This document shows positions 7,481-16,919 of a stretch of DNA of 64,000 bases, one piece after another; the first letter of the stretch is position 1, and the number at the start of each line of letters is the position of its first letter. Made by a program: the position numbers and the translations under genes. The notes below the pieces were generated by a model. That model was not told the DNA's origin. It made no database searches and saw only the letters and a list, made by a program, of their open reading frames with translations. The stretch comes from Luteimonas rhizosphaerae (GTDB taxonomy: Bacteria; Pseudomonadota; Gammaproteobacteria; Xanthomonadales; Xanthomonadaceae): contig NZ_NRQR01000011.1 in NCBI RefSeq assembly GCF_002849595.1, positions 18,061-82,060 on the forward strand, read 5' to 3'.

Positions 7481-9384
7481 CTAGAGGATCGGCACCAGCC
7501 CCGCGCCAAAGGCGGTGAAGATGCGCGTCAGCAGGCTGCGGAAGCCCAGGCTGACTTCGGGGAAATCGCCGACCGGCGTGTAGCAGGCCCGGAACCCGGG
7601 ATCGTCCGGCGGCAGCGGTGCGGGGCAGTCCGGGCCCGGCACGAATTCGTAACTGGTCGCATAGCGCGTCGGCCACAGGTCGAACAGCGGCAGGCGCTCG
7701 GAAATCTTCGCCATCGAATAGTCGACCCCCGACAGCACCACCGGCGAATCGCGCCGCGCGATCGTCCAGGCGTTCTCGGGCGCGATGTCGCGGCGGATGC
7801 TCGCCGCCAGCTGGCCGGCGAAGCGCGGGTCGGCGATGACGACCGCACTCTCGGTGTTGAGGTTGTCGCCGCGCGGATCGAAGTTGTGGGTGCCGACCAC
7901 GCCGATGCGTTCGTCGATGACCATCGACTTCGCGTGCAGGCCGACGCGCACGCCGGCGCGCTGCAGCGGGACGCGCCGGTTCACGCCGATGCCGGCGTAG
8001 CGCAGCGCCGAATACTCGCGCGTCAAAGGCGCGGCGGTCTCGGGCCGCGTCGCCAGGACCTCCTCGCGCGTGCTCGCGACGCCGTCGCCGGGCTCGTCGA
8101 TGTTGACGCTGCCGTCCGCGTTCCACGAGATGCCGACCGCGCCGGTCACCTCCAGGTCGATCGGCGCGTCCTGCGGAAAGGGTTTGTACTCGTAGATGTC
8201 GAAACCGAAATCGCGCAGGTGCCGGCGCTTGTACTTGTACGACAGCGCGTAGGTGATGAAGGAATCGGTCGCCGCCAGGCTGTTCGTCGACACCGTGACC
8301 TGGGGCGCGTCGGGCCGCGCGTGCAGGCCGGCGAACATCTGCTCGGCCGGTTTCGACAGCACCAAGTACGGGGTCTGCAGCAGCAGTTCGTCCTGCGTGG
8401 ATTCGATCAGCTCGCGCAGCCGCGGCGTCGCCGTCGACGCCGCCGACGCCGATTCCGCATCGCGCCGGTGCTTGCCGGGCAGATCGGCGATGAACTCGAT
8501 CGCCCCGACCTCGAGCGCGGCATCGGCGAGACGTTCGCGCACCAGGGTGGCGTCGGCGGCATCGGCCGACATCGCGGCGACCCGCGCCGGCCGCTCGTAA
8601 TCCTGGAACGACACGTCGGGCACGCCGCTGCGCAGCAGATGCCGGCCGACGTCGCCAAGCTGCTCGACCGAGCGGCTCAGCGGCGCATGCCAGAACGCGA
8701 TGAAGTTGTCCTCCATGGCGGCGACCATTCCGCGTTCCAGTCGAAATAGTCGTCCTGGTAGTTGCGGCCGCCGGTGATCGCGACGACGCTGTCGACGATC
8801 AGCGCCTTGCTGTGCATCCGCTGGTTGAGGCGCCGCCAGCAGCACGCCGCGGCCAGCGCGTACTGCGGATAGCTGATGCGCGCCAGGCCCAGCACCGGGT
8901 TGTAGACCCGCAGTTCGAAATTGGTGTGCGCGCCGGCCAGCGCGGTGACGGTTTCGACCGTGCGCATCGCCGCCAGCTGGTCGACCAGCAGCCGCACCTG
9001 CACGCCGCGCCGCGCGGCGGCCAGCAGTTCCTCGAGCACCAGATGGCCGGCGTCGTCCTCGTCGAAGATGTAGGTCTGCACGTCGATCGTGCGCTGCGCG
9101 CCGCGGATCAGGTCCAGCCGCGCAAGCAGCGCGTCCTGGCCGTAGTCGATCATCAGCGCGTAGTGGCGCGGCGCGCCCGGCGCGCTGGCGGCGAACGCGC
9201 GCTGGCCGAGATCACGCAGCGGCGACGGTGTGGCGCAGGCATCGGCGCGGTCGCAGACCAGCTCGGTCGAGCGCGCCGCGACGGCGATGTGCGCGGCCTC
9301 TTCGCGCTTGGCCTGCGACAGCGTCGTGCAGGCGGTCGTGGCCAGCGCCAGGACCAGCACCAGCGCGCGCATCGGACCGCGCAT
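7481..9384 (-). pseudogene. Phospholipase D-family lipoprotein split by a frameshift
   Basis: Two overlapping reverse frames together make one PLD-superfamily protein (cardiolipin-synthase-like, two HKD motifs). The 5' part starts MRGPMRALVLVLALATTAC (lipoprotein-like) and carries the first HKD region, MHSKALIVDS...GGRNYQDDYFDW. About position 8700-8725, just after DWNAEW, coding moves to another frame and continues MEDNFIAFWHAPLSRSVEQ. The second motif, GLHAKSMVIDERIGVVGTHNFD, lies in that frame, ending at 7481. Joining them needs one extra base, so one base has been lost in the genome or the assembly. The start ATG overlaps the YceI stop (TGATG). If real, the product stops soon after the first HKD and is probably inactive. 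Confidence 0.8.
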
Positions 9385-10007
9385 CAGCCGGGATCCGGAA
9401 CCGCGCGCATGCGCAGGGTGAAGCGGACATCGTCCGACAGCGCATAGCCCCAGCGGTCCATCGCATAGCGGCTGCGGCGCACGTCGCCCTGGCCGATCAC
9501 GTCGCAGTCCAGTCCCGGCCGTTCGCACGTCGACGGCGCGACACTGAACACCTCGCGCTGGCGCACGCCGCGGATCGCCAGCACGCCGGTCATCTCGCCG
9601 CCGTCGCGCGGCAGCGTGGCGGGATAGGGATCCGACAGGAACACGACTTCCGGATAGCGCTCGGCATCGAAGAACCCGGCGCCGCGGGTGATGCGGGTGT
9701 AGTTGCGCGAACCGACGATCTCGACATCGCGCGTCAGCAGCGTCAGCCGCACCTGGTGGCGGCCGTCGTCGAGCACGCGGATCTCGCCGTGCCAGTCGGC
9801 GAACCGCCCGTCCAGCACCTGGCCCCATCGCGTCTTCAGGCTGAAGCTGATCCGGGACGCGTCGGTATCGAGCACGATCCGCTTGCTCGCCGCCGCGCCG
9901 GTGGCGCAGGCGAGCAGCAGCAGGGCGCACGCCGCGCGGCCGAACCCGCGCCCGGCACGCGCGCGCCAGGCGCGGGCGGCGTCGAGACCGGAGGCGGGCA
10001 GCGACAT
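9384..10007 (-). CDS. YceI family secreted protein
   Basis: 207 residues starting MSLPASGLDAARAWRARAGR, with a hydrophobic export segment (CALLLLACATGAAA, about residues 26-39) preceded by arginines. The mature part shows the YceI lipocalin-like pattern: VLDTDASRISFSLKTRWGQ, FADWHGEIRV, GFFDAERYPEVVFLS and GVLAIRGVRQ. YceI proteins bind isoprenoid-like lipids in the periplasm. The gene overlaps the downstream PLD-like gene through TGATG and lies 44 bp behind sixA on the same strand. The frame is open further upstream, but that part overlaps sixA and is not YceI-like; the ribosome-binding site at 10007 is poor, so the start is uncertain. Confidence 0.82.
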   Translation of the reverse strand: MSLPASGLDAARAWRARAGRGFGRAACALLLLACATGAAASKRIVLDTDASRISFSLKTRWGQVLDGRFADWHGEIRVLDDGRHQVRLTLLTRDVEIVGSRNYTRITRGAGFFDAERYPEVVFLSDPYPATLPRDGGEMTGVLAIRGVRQREVFSVAPSTCERPGLDCDVIGQGDVRRSRYAMDRWGYALSDDVRFTLRMRAVPDPG

Positions 10008-10051
10008 GCGGGCGGGAGGCCCGGAGGCCGGGCGCCGGGACGCGACGGCCG

Positions 10052-10528
10052 CTACGGCCACCAGAAGGCCGACAAGTCGGCGCTGGCCGGTTCGATCAGA
10101 GCTTCGTCGCGCAGGCTCAGCACCGCGATGCCGCCGGGCGGCATGCCGCGGTAGTCGCCCGACTGGCCGCTGTGCATCAGCGCCGCGAGGCGTTCGAGCC
10201 CGGGATTGTGGCCGACCAGCAGCAGCCGGCCGACGTCGCGGTGTTCGTCGGCGACCGCCGCCAGGGTGCCGGAGGTCGCTTCGTAGATGCGCTCGTCGAG
10301 GCGCTGGTCGACGTACCCGATGACGCCGAGCACGGCTTCGAGGGTTTCGCGCGTGCGTCGCGACGGCGAACACACCACGCAATCCGGCACCAGGGCCTGT
10401 TCTCGCAGCCAGTGGCCGGCACGCTCGGCTTCGGCCAGGCCTTCGGCGGACAGGGGACGGTCGATGTCCGACTGGCCCGGCAGCGCGGCGTCGGCATGGG
10501 CGTGGCGGAGCAGGATCAGTTCGCGCAT
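10052..10528 (-). CDS. sixA: Phosphohistidine phosphatase SixA
   Basis: A 158-residue histidine phosphatase with the catalytic LRHAHAD motif (phospho-accepting His9), SRRTRET in the middle and the second catalytic histidine in VGHNPGLE (about His107). The short length without added domains fits SixA, which removes phosphate from His residues of phosphorelay proteins such as the nitrogen phosphotransferase system. I chose the ATG at 10528, where the family sequence begins; an in-frame ATG at 10561 would add 11 non-conserved residues. It may be first in a sixA-yceI-PLD transcript. Confidence 0.88.
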   Translation of the reverse strand: MRELILLRHAHADAALPGQSDIDRPLSAEGLAEAERAGHWLREQALVPDCVVCSPSRRTRETLEAVLGVIGYVDQRLDERIYEATSGTLAAVADEHRDVGRLLLVGHNPGLERLAALMHSGQSGDYRGMPPGGIAVLSLRDEALIEPASADLSAFWWP

Positions 10529-10640
10529 GGGATCGGAGGGGCCTGAAGTGGACGGAGACACAGGCGCGCGCGAGGCGCGGTCGGATCGTGCGGCGTGCGC
10601 GGGTGATGCAGGCGTGAGCCCGTCGCCCCGAGGCCGCGGC

Positions 10641-11273
10641 TCACTTCTTCAGCCACTTCAGCAGCGGCTGCCAGTCGTCCTGGTGGTCGCGGACCTGGGC
10701 CGAGTGGTAATCGAACAGGCTCTTGCCGAGCCCGACGAGCATCACGTAGGCCTGGCTGTCGCGCAGTTGCGCGACGACCGGATACGGCCACTGCTGCAGC
10801 AGGTCCACGGCCTGCTGCGAGGCGTTGGTCCACGGCCGCAGGCGGTTGGCGACCAGGCCGATGCGCAGCTGGCCGCGGCGCACGCGCTCGACCTTGGCCA
10901 GCGAATTGAGGAAGCCCACGGTCGCGTCGATGTCGAGCGCCGACGGCAGCACCGGCACGACGACGGCGTCGGCATGTTCCAGATAGACGGCCAGATCGTC
11001 GGCCATCGCGCCGGCGGGCCCGTCGACGACCACGCGGGTCGCGCCTTCGGGGATCGCGCTCCAGACCTTGCGGTGGCGGGCGCTGCCGTCGATCGGCAGC
11101 ACGGCGCTTTCGAGTCCGGCGCGGCGCTCGGCCCAGCGCGTCGACGAGCCTTGCGGATCGGCGTCGATCAGTACCGTGGATTCGCCCGCCAGCGCGGACT
11201 GCGCGGCCAGGTGCGTCGCGATCGTGGTCTTGCCGACGCCGCCCTTGGAACTGGCCACCAGCACCGTTTTCAT
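10641..11273 (-). CDS. ParA family ATPase
   Basis: A 210-residue deviant-Walker ATPase starting MKTVLVASSKGGVGKTTIAT, with the Walker A loop at residues 9-17 and the signature lysine in SKGG. LIDADPQGSSTRWAERR is Walker A', and VVVDGPAGAMADDLAVYL the Walker B region. It is shorter than chromosomal ParA (about 260 aa), has no DNA-binding N-terminus and no adjacent parB. That fits the small ParA/MinD-like proteins that position cellular cargo. A GGGAGGC ribosome-binding site sets the start. It is divergent from the AAA ATPase gene, with 110 bp between them. Confidence 0.87.
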   Translation of the reverse strand: MKTVLVASSKGGVGKTTIATHLAAQSALAGESTVLIDADPQGSSTRWAERRAGLESAVLPIDGSARHRKVWSAIPEGATRVVVDGPAGAMADDLAVYLEHADAVVVPVLPSALDIDATVGFLNSLAKVERVRRGQLRIGLVANRLRPWTNASQQAVDLLQQWPYPVVAQLRDSQAYVMLVGLGKSLFDYHSAQVRDHQDDWQPLLKWLKK

Positions 11274-11383
11274 CGAAGCCTCCCGCATCCGCGTCAGGGG
11301 CCGAGCGTACACCGGCCCCGGGCCGACCGCGACCGACGGCACGCGCGCCGTTTACCATCGCCGCTCCCTCCGTCGAGCCGCGC

Positions 11384-12889
11384 GTGTCCATGAGCGAACT
11401 GCAGGATCTGGCCGCGCTGATCCGCGCCAACACGCCGTTGATCGTCATCGAGACGCCCGACGAACCCCGGGTCGTCGCGCTGTTCCGGCAATCGCTGCTG
11501 CAGGTCTGGCGTGCGCTGTACCGCTGGACGATCACCGAGGGCCTGCGCCGGCTCGATCTCGACCGCGAGGAGGCCGTCGACATCGCGCCAGATGCCAGCA
11601 ACACGCTGGCCGCGATCCGCGATGCCGACCAGCGCGGCATCTACCTGCTGCTCGATTTCCATCCCTATCTCGGTTACGCCGGCACCCAGCGCCAGCTGCG
11701 CGACCTGGTGCAGCGGCGTCACTGCCTGCCGCACGTGCTGGTGCTGGTCGGCCACAAGGTCGAGCTGCCGGACGATCTCGAGGCGCTGGCGGTGCGCTTC
11801 CGCCCGCGCCTGCCCGATGCCGACGCGCTGCTGAAGCTGGTCCGCGACGAGGCGGTGGCCTACCAGCAGGAACACGGCGGCAAACGCGTCGAGGCCGATG
11901 CCGACGCCGTGCGCCAGATCGTGCGCAACCTGCAGGGCCTGTCGGAGACCGACGCCCGCCGCATCGCGCGCCAGCTGATCCACGCCGACGGCGTGCTGTG
12001 CGCCAACGACCTGCCCGCGCTGCAGACGCTGAAGTTCGAGCTGCTCAACAAGAGCGGCCACCTGCACTACGAATACGACACGGCGCGCTTCGCCGACGTC
12101 GCCGGCGCGCGCCGGCTCAAGCGCTGGATCGAGCAGCGCCGGCGCGTGTTCACCGGCGACGACGTGCCGGCCGGTCCGGCCGGATTCACGCTGGACCCGC
12201 CGAAGGGCGTGCTGCTGCTCGGCGTGCAGGGTTGCGGCAAGTCGCTGCTGGCGAAGTCGATCGCCGGCGGCTTCGGCGTGCCGCTGGTGCGGCTGGATTT
12301 CGGCACCCTGTACGACAAGTACCACGGCGACACGGAGCGCAACCTGCGCGAGGCACTGGCGTCGACCGAACAGCTGGCGCCGTGCGTGCTGTGGATCGAC
12401 GAGATCGAGAAGGGCTTGGCGTCGAGCGGCGACAGCGACGGCGGCGTGTCGCGCCGCGTGCTCGGCTACCTGCTGACCTGGATGGCGGAGCGCAGGTCGA
12501 GGGTGTTCCTCGTCGCGACCGCGAACCAGGTCCACGACCTGCCGCCGGAACTGCTGCGCAAGGGCCGCTTCGACGAGATCTTCTTCGTCGACCTGCCCGA
12601 TGCGGGCGTCCGCGCCGAAGTGTTCGCCGTGCATCTGGCGCGCCGCGGGTTCGATGCCATGGCGTTCGATGTCGCGCAGCTGGCGGCGGCGTCCGACGGA
12701 TTCTCGGGCGCCGAGATCGAACAGGCGATCGTCGCCGGCCTGTACGCCGCGCACGCGGCCGGGCGACCGCTCGACGACGCCCTGCTGCGCGACGAACTCG
12801 AAGCGACCCGTCCCCTGTCGGTGCTGATGCGCGAACAGGTTGATGCCCTGCGCCACTGGGCGCGCGAGCGCACGGTCCCGGCGGACTAG
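11384..12889 (+). CDS. Ycf46-like AAA ATPase
   Basis: About 500 residues. The N-terminal half (1-230) is an alpha-helical domain of the Ycf46 type. The C-terminal half is a classical AAA module with Walker A GVQGCGKS (280-287), Walker B LWIDEIEKG (about 336-344), sensor-1 ATANQ and arginine-finger region RKGRFDE (392-398). There is no FtsH-type transmembrane segment or protease motif, so it is probably a soluble remodelling ATPase. GTG 11384 and ATG 11390 are both possible starts, two codons apart. Ycf46-like proteins of cyanobacteria have been linked to CO2 use, but no role is established in heterotrophs. Confidence 0.85.
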   Translation: MSMSELQDLAALIRANTPLIVIETPDEPRVVALFRQSLLQVWRALYRWTITEGLRRLDLDREEAVDIAPDASNTLAAIRDADQRGIYLLLDFHPYLGYAGTQRQLRDLVQRRHCLPHVLVLVGHKVELPDDLEALAVRFRPRLPDADALLKLVRDEAVAYQQEHGGKRVEADADAVRQIVRNLQGLSETDARRIARQLIHADGVLCANDLPALQTLKFELLNKSGHLHYEYDTARFADVAGARRLKRWIEQRRRVFTGDDVPAGPAGFTLDPPKGVLLLGVQGCGKSLLAKSIAGGFGVPLVRLDFGTLYDKYHGDTERNLREALASTEQLAPCVLWIDEIEKGLASSGDSDGGVSRRVLGYLLTWMAERRSRVFLVATANQVHDLPPELLRKGRFDEIFFVDLPDAGVRAEVFAVHLARRGFDAMAFDVAQLAAASDGFSGAEIEQAIVAGLYAAHAAGRPLDDALLRDELEATRPLSVLMREQVDALRHWARERTVPAD

Positions 12890-13065
12890 CGCCCCCGCGA
12901 CCGGGTTGCAGCGCCTGACGGATGTGCGAGGTGCGTGCTGCGGCGGGCGCCCGCGTGTCGACGGCACGAGGCAGACGAGGCCGCGTGCGGAGATGCCCGA
13001 CCCGGGTGACCACCACGCGGCCCGCGCTGCTAGTCTCGGACGTCCCCGGACGACACGGACGTCCC

Positions 13066-13824
13066 ATGAAGCACCGACTGCTCTGCCTCGCGCTGCTGGT
13101 CCTGGCGTCGCCTGCCGTCGCCAGCGAGCGCCCCCTGCCGTCCGCCCACTGTCTCGACGGACGCGCGATCGTCGACGCCCACCAGTCCGATCCCCGGACG
13201 CTGGCGCTGCGCGGCGCCAGCGGCGAGCGGCGGCGCGTGACGCTGGCCCAGGCCTGCCCCGGGATCCTCGATGACGCGGACCTGCAGTTCGTCGGCTGGA
13301 ACGGGTTCCTTTGCGGCGGCGCCGACGATGCGGTGCGCACGGCGGCACGCACCTGTCCGATCGCGGACGTCGCGGTCGCAGAGCCACGGGAGTACGCAGT
13401 GCTCGTCCGCACGTCGCGCGAGACGCTGCCCACGCTCGACCGGGTGGTCGTCCGCGGCCAGCGTGCGCGCGGTTTTCGCGGCACGCCGGATTACTGCGTC
13501 GCCAACCGCTGGATCCGCAGCTGGCACGAAGACCCCGACGGGCTGATGGTCGAGGTCTCGCCGCGACGCGCCGCCGGCCACCGGTACTACCGGATCGAGA
13601 CGGCGGGCCACTGCACGGGCCAGGTCAATGCCGACACGCTGTCGCTGGTGTCGGGCGTGGGCACCGGCGTGATCTGCGGGCATGCCGGCGATCACATCGT
13701 CTTTTCCAAGAGCACGGCGCCCGGTCCGGTCGCGCCCGACACGTTCATGCGCTCGCTGGCGCAGACGAGCAAGGCCGGCATGTCGCGGTGTCGCGTGTCG
13801 AGCGTCTATCCGGTCGAGCGCTGA
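13066..13824 (+). CDS. Exported protein of unknown function
   Basis: 252 residues with a clear Sec signal peptide (MKHRLLCLALLVLASPAVAS, cleavage after about residue 19). The mature part holds eight or more cysteines, including HCLDG, ACPGI, LCGGADD, TCPIAD, HCTGQ, ICGH and a terminal CRVSSVYPVE, so it should be disulfide-bonded in the periplasm. The short Cys-flanked blocks and the terminal CRV-x3-PV remind me of the DUF6491-type secreted proteins of Xanthomonadaceae, but I am not sure of that match. The ATG was chosen because it opens the signal peptide. It converges on the next gene with 19 bp between stop codons. Confidence 0.7.
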   Translation: MKHRLLCLALLVLASPAVASERPLPSAHCLDGRAIVDAHQSDPRTLALRGASGERRRVTLAQACPGILDDADLQFVGWNGFLCGGADDAVRTAARTCPIADVAVAEPREYAVLVRTSRETLPTLDRVVVRGQRARGFRGTPDYCVANRWIRSWHEDPDGLMVEVSPRRAAGHRYYRIETAGHCTGQVNADTLSLVSGVGTGVICGHAGDHIVFSKSTAPGPVAPDTFMRSLAQTSKAGMSRCRVSSVYPVER

Positions 13825-13850
13825 GCGGACCGGCCCGCCGGCCTCAGCGC
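13818..13850. terminator. Convergent-stop dyad, possible bidirectional terminator
   Basis: Arms GCGCTGAG (13818-13825) and CTCAGCGC (13843-13850) flank a GC-rich loop and overlap the ends of the two convergent genes. There is no T-tract on either side, so it may simply pause or protect transcripts. Confidence 0.35.
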
Positions 13851-14920
13851 GGCGGCTGCCAACCGGCGGGCGGCGTCGGCGCGATGCCCGCGTCCTGCAG
13901 CACCCGCAGGATCAGGTCCGGCTCGCTGCGCACCGAAGGATCGGCCAGCAGGCGGACGAACTGCGGGGCGCCATCGCGCGGCTGGGCCTGTACCGCGCGC
14001 CCCCATTCGAGCATCTGCCAGTCGAGCGTGCGACGCGCGGCCTGGGCCCGGGCGCGCTCGTCGGCCGTGCCCGCGGTCTGATCGAGCAGCATCAGGCCCA
14101 GGCCGCGACCCAGTTGCGTGTCGGACGCATCCGCCAGCAGCGTGGCGACATGGCGGCAGTCCTGCAGCCGCGTCGCATCGCGCAGCCGGGCCGGATCGCA
14201 GGCCTGGGTCAGCAGTTGCAGCGATGGAATCGCGACCGCGCTCCACAATCCGGCCGCGGTCATCGCCGCCTGCTCCGCCGCGTCGCCGCCCGACGCATCG
14301 CCCAGGGCGTCGCGCTCGGCGGCGGTCGGCGGATGACGCAGCAGGGCCGCCTGCATGACGCGGATCTGCGGCAGCATCTGCAGGTCGAACCGCCGGCTCG
14401 CGCGGGCGTCGCGCAACAGGGTGTCGGCGGTGCCGCCGCGGAACAGCAGCGGCGCGAGATTGTCCGGATCGGCCGCGAGCCAGCGCGCCGCAAGACGCAG
14501 CTGCCGATCGGCATCGGGTTCGCCCTGGGTCGCCAGCGCGAGTGCCACGACGTCGCTGCCCGCGGTATCGGCCGCACGGCGGCGCCACGCCGCGGCCTGG
14601 GCGTCGTCCGGCGCGGCGGACGACGGCGTTTCGCTGGAGGGATCGCCGTCATCGGGCGGGGCGAGCGCGAGGCGGCGCAGGGTCGCGGCGAAGGCGAGCT
14701 CGCGGCTGTCGCCACCATCCGCCAGGGCGGCTGCCGTGCGCTGCAGATAGGCCTGCGACGCGCGCGACGCCGCGCCGTCCGGATCGGGCGAAGGCTCGGC
14801 CTCGAGCGGCGCCTCGTCGAAGCGGCTGTACGGCGCCTGCGCCTGCGCGGCGGGCGTCAGCAGTGCGGCGAGCAACGTCGCCACGCAGGCGGCGGTCGGG
14901 AATCGCGATCGGCTAGTCAT
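13844..14920 (-). CDS. Exported alpha-helical protein of unknown function
   Basis: 358 residues, with an N-terminal signal peptide (MTSRSRFPTAACVATLLAAL, cleavage near AAQAQA, about residue 28). The mature protein is almost entirely Ala/Leu/Arg-rich helix with repeated ARWLAADPDNLAPLLF-like elements, suggesting a TPR- or SEL1-like solenoid. No catalytic motif or metal site is visible. Such exported helical proteins in Xanthomonadaceae are usually annotated as hypothetical. It is convergent with the preceding gene and ends 19 bp from its stop. Confidence 0.65.
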   Translation of the reverse strand: MTSRSRFPTAACVATLLAALLTPAAQAQAPYSRFDEAPLEAEPSPDPDGAASRASQAYLQRTAAALADGGDSRELAFAATLRRLALAPPDDGDPSSETPSSAAPDDAQAAAWRRRAADTAGSDVVALALATQGEPDADRQLRLAARWLAADPDNLAPLLFRGGTADTLLRDARASRRFDLQMLPQIRVMQAALLRHPPTAAERDALGDASGGDAAEQAAMTAAGLWSAVAIPSLQLLTQACDPARLRDATRLQDCRHVATLLADASDTQLGRGLGLMLLDQTAGTADERARAQAARRTLDWQMLEWGRAVQAQPRDGAPQFVRLLADPSVRSEPDLILRVLQDAGIAPTPPAGWQPPR

Positions 14921-14976
14921 CGACCCAGCATAGCCGCAGACCTGCGCGGCACGGGCGGCCCCGCGCCGCGGGTGCG

Positions 14977-16707
14977 TCAGTAGCCCGCGGCCTGCCCGTC
15001 CTTGCGCGATTCGCTGGCGCCGACCCAGCCGCCCTCCGGATTGACCATGATTGCCTGGTAGCCGCCGTAAGGGCCGTGGGCGAAGCGCACCGAATGGCCC
15101 TTCTGCATCAGCGCGCGCACGGTCTCATACGGGAAGCCGGTTTCCAGATCCAGCTCGCCGCCGTCGGACATCGCGGTGTTCTGGCCGGTGGGTTCGGTGG
15201 AACCGTCGTGCTGGATGCGCGGGGCGTCGCCGGCTTCCTGCAGGTTCATGCCGAAATCGAGCATGTTGATCAGGATCTGCACATGGCCCTGCGGCTGCAT
15301 CGCGCCGCCCATCACGCCGAACGCCAGCCAGGGCTTGCCGTCTTTCGTCGCGAACGCGGGAATGATGGTGTGGAAGGGCCGCTTGCCCGGTTCGAACGTA
15401 TTGGGATGGCCGGGCTTGAGCACGAACTGCTCGCCGCGGTCCTGCAGGATGAAGCCGAGGCCCGGCGGTGCCATGCCGCTGCCCATGCCGCGGTAGTTGG
15501 ACTGGATCAGCGAGACCATCATGCCGTCGGCGTCCGCGGTGGTCAGGTAGATCGTGTCGCCCTCGTCGAGCTGCGCCGGCGTGCCCGGCTGTACTTCGCG
15601 CAGCGCGGTGTCCATCGAGATCAGCGCGCCGCGCTCGCGGGCGTAGTCCTTGGAGATCAGGCGTTCGACAGGCGCGGGATGGAACGCCGGATCGGCGTAC
15701 CAGCGCGCGCGGTCGGCGAACGCGAGCTTCTTGGCCTCGGTGAACAGGTGTACGTGCTCGGGGCTGCCGAAGCCGTAGGACGCGAGGTCGTAGGGTTCGA
15801 GCAGGTTGAGGATCTGCAGCGCGGCGATGCCCTGTCCGCTCGGCGGCAGTTCCCACAGCTCGACGCCGCGATACTTCGTCGACACCGGTTCGACCCAGTT
15901 GCCTGTGTGCGCGGCCATGTCCTCGTAGGCGAGGAAGCCGTCGTTGGCGGCGAAGTAGTCGCCGATCACCCGGGCGATGTCGCCCTTGTAGAACGCGTCG
16001 CGGCCGCCGTCGGCGATCGCCTGCAGCGTGTTGGCGAGATTCGGGTTGCGCCAGGTCTCGCCGGTGCGCGGCGCGCGACCGCCGTCGAGCGTGAACTGCT
16101 CGGTGAAGCCCGGCCACTTCGACAGGCGCGGCACCGAGCGGTCCCAGTAGTAGGCGATCACTTCGGGCACCGGGTGGCCGTCGCGCGCATAGCGGATCGC
16201 CGGCGCGAGGTTCTCGGCCATCGTGCGCGTGCCGAAGCGGCCGTGGAGCGCGAACCAGCCGTCGACGGTGCCGGGCACGGTGACCGGCAGCGGGCCGTGC
16301 GGCGGAATGTCGGTCAGGCCACGACGCTGGAACTCGGCGAGCGTCAGGGATTTCGGCGAGCGCCCGGAGCCGTCGTAGCCGTGCAGTTTCTGCGTCTTCG
16401 GATCCCAGACGATCGCGAACAGATCGCCGCCGATACCGTTGCCGGTCGGCTCCATCAGGCCCAGCGCCGCGTTCGCCGCGATCGCCGCGTCGACCGCGCT
16501 GCCGCCGGCCTTCATCACGTCGAGCGCGATCTGGGTCGCCAACGGGTGCGAGGTCGCGGCCATCGCGTGCGGCGCATAGACCTCGCTGCGAGTCGCGAAC
16601 GGCTGGCCGGTGATGCGGTCGGCAGCGTGCGCGGACAGGCCCGGCGCCGCGACCAGCAGCAGGACGGACAGCAGGCGGGCACTGCCACCCAGGACGGATC
16701 GGGACAT
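14977..16707 (-). CDS. ggt: Gamma-glutamyltransferase
   Basis: A 576-residue periplasmic N-terminal-nucleophile hydrolase. Signal peptide: MSRSVLGGSARLLSVLLLVA..AHAAD. GGSAVDAAIAANAALGLMEP (about 69-88) and GIGGDLF form the large-subunit substrate site. Autocleavage and catalysis should use Thr385 in DEGDTIYLTTADADG, and GGAMQPQGHVQI is the small-subunit signature. The enzyme cleaves or transfers gamma-glutamyl groups, for example from glutathione or gamma-linked peptides. It lies 212 bp downstream of the XRE-cupin regulator on the same strand and back-to-back with the D-amino-acid cluster. This suggests it supplies glutamate from gamma-linked peptides to that pathway; the link is inference. 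Confidence 0.93.
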   Translation of the reverse strand: MSRSVLGGSARLLSVLLLVAAPGLSAHAADRITGQPFATRSEVYAPHAMAATSHPLATQIALDVMKAGGSAVDAAIAANAALGLMEPTGNGIGGDLFAIVWDPKTQKLHGYDGSGRSPKSLTLAEFQRRGLTDIPPHGPLPVTVPGTVDGWFALHGRFGTRTMAENLAPAIRYARDGHPVPEVIAYYWDRSVPRLSKWPGFTEQFTLDGGRAPRTGETWRNPNLANTLQAIADGGRDAFYKGDIARVIGDYFAANDGFLAYEDMAAHTGNWVEPVSTKYRGVELWELPPSGQGIAALQILNLLEPYDLASYGFGSPEHVHLFTEAKKLAFADRARWYADPAFHPAPVERLISKDYARERGALISMDTALREVQPGTPAQLDEGDTIYLTTADADGMMVSLIQSNYRGMGSGMAPPGLGFILQDRGEQFVLKPGHPNTFEPGKRPFHTIIPAFATKDGKPWLAFGVMGGAMQPQGHVQILINMLDFGMNLQEAGDAPRIQHDGSTEPTGQNTAMSDGGELDLETGFPYETVRALMQKGHSVRFAHGPYGGYQAIMVNPEGGWVGASESRKDGQAAGY

Positions 16708-16919
16708 CGGCACTCTCGAATCTGGACGAACGCACACCATACCGTCAGGCCGGGCCGGCGGAACCCGTCGTCGCAGCGAAGATCGTCGCTCGGGGGAATG
16801 CCGTTGCCCGGACGGCAAGGATCGGGATGCCTGCAGGGGCGCGCTTGCGGTCGAGGGCGTTGCCGGCAACGTCGATCGCGCGAACGCGTGCCTCAGGCGG
16901 CCGTCGGCATGGCGACGGC

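Noticed and set aside
10641..12889. A chromosome or plasmid partition locus
   Set aside because: The ParA is small, there is no parB or parS-like repeat and the AAA gene is divergent and Ycf46-like.
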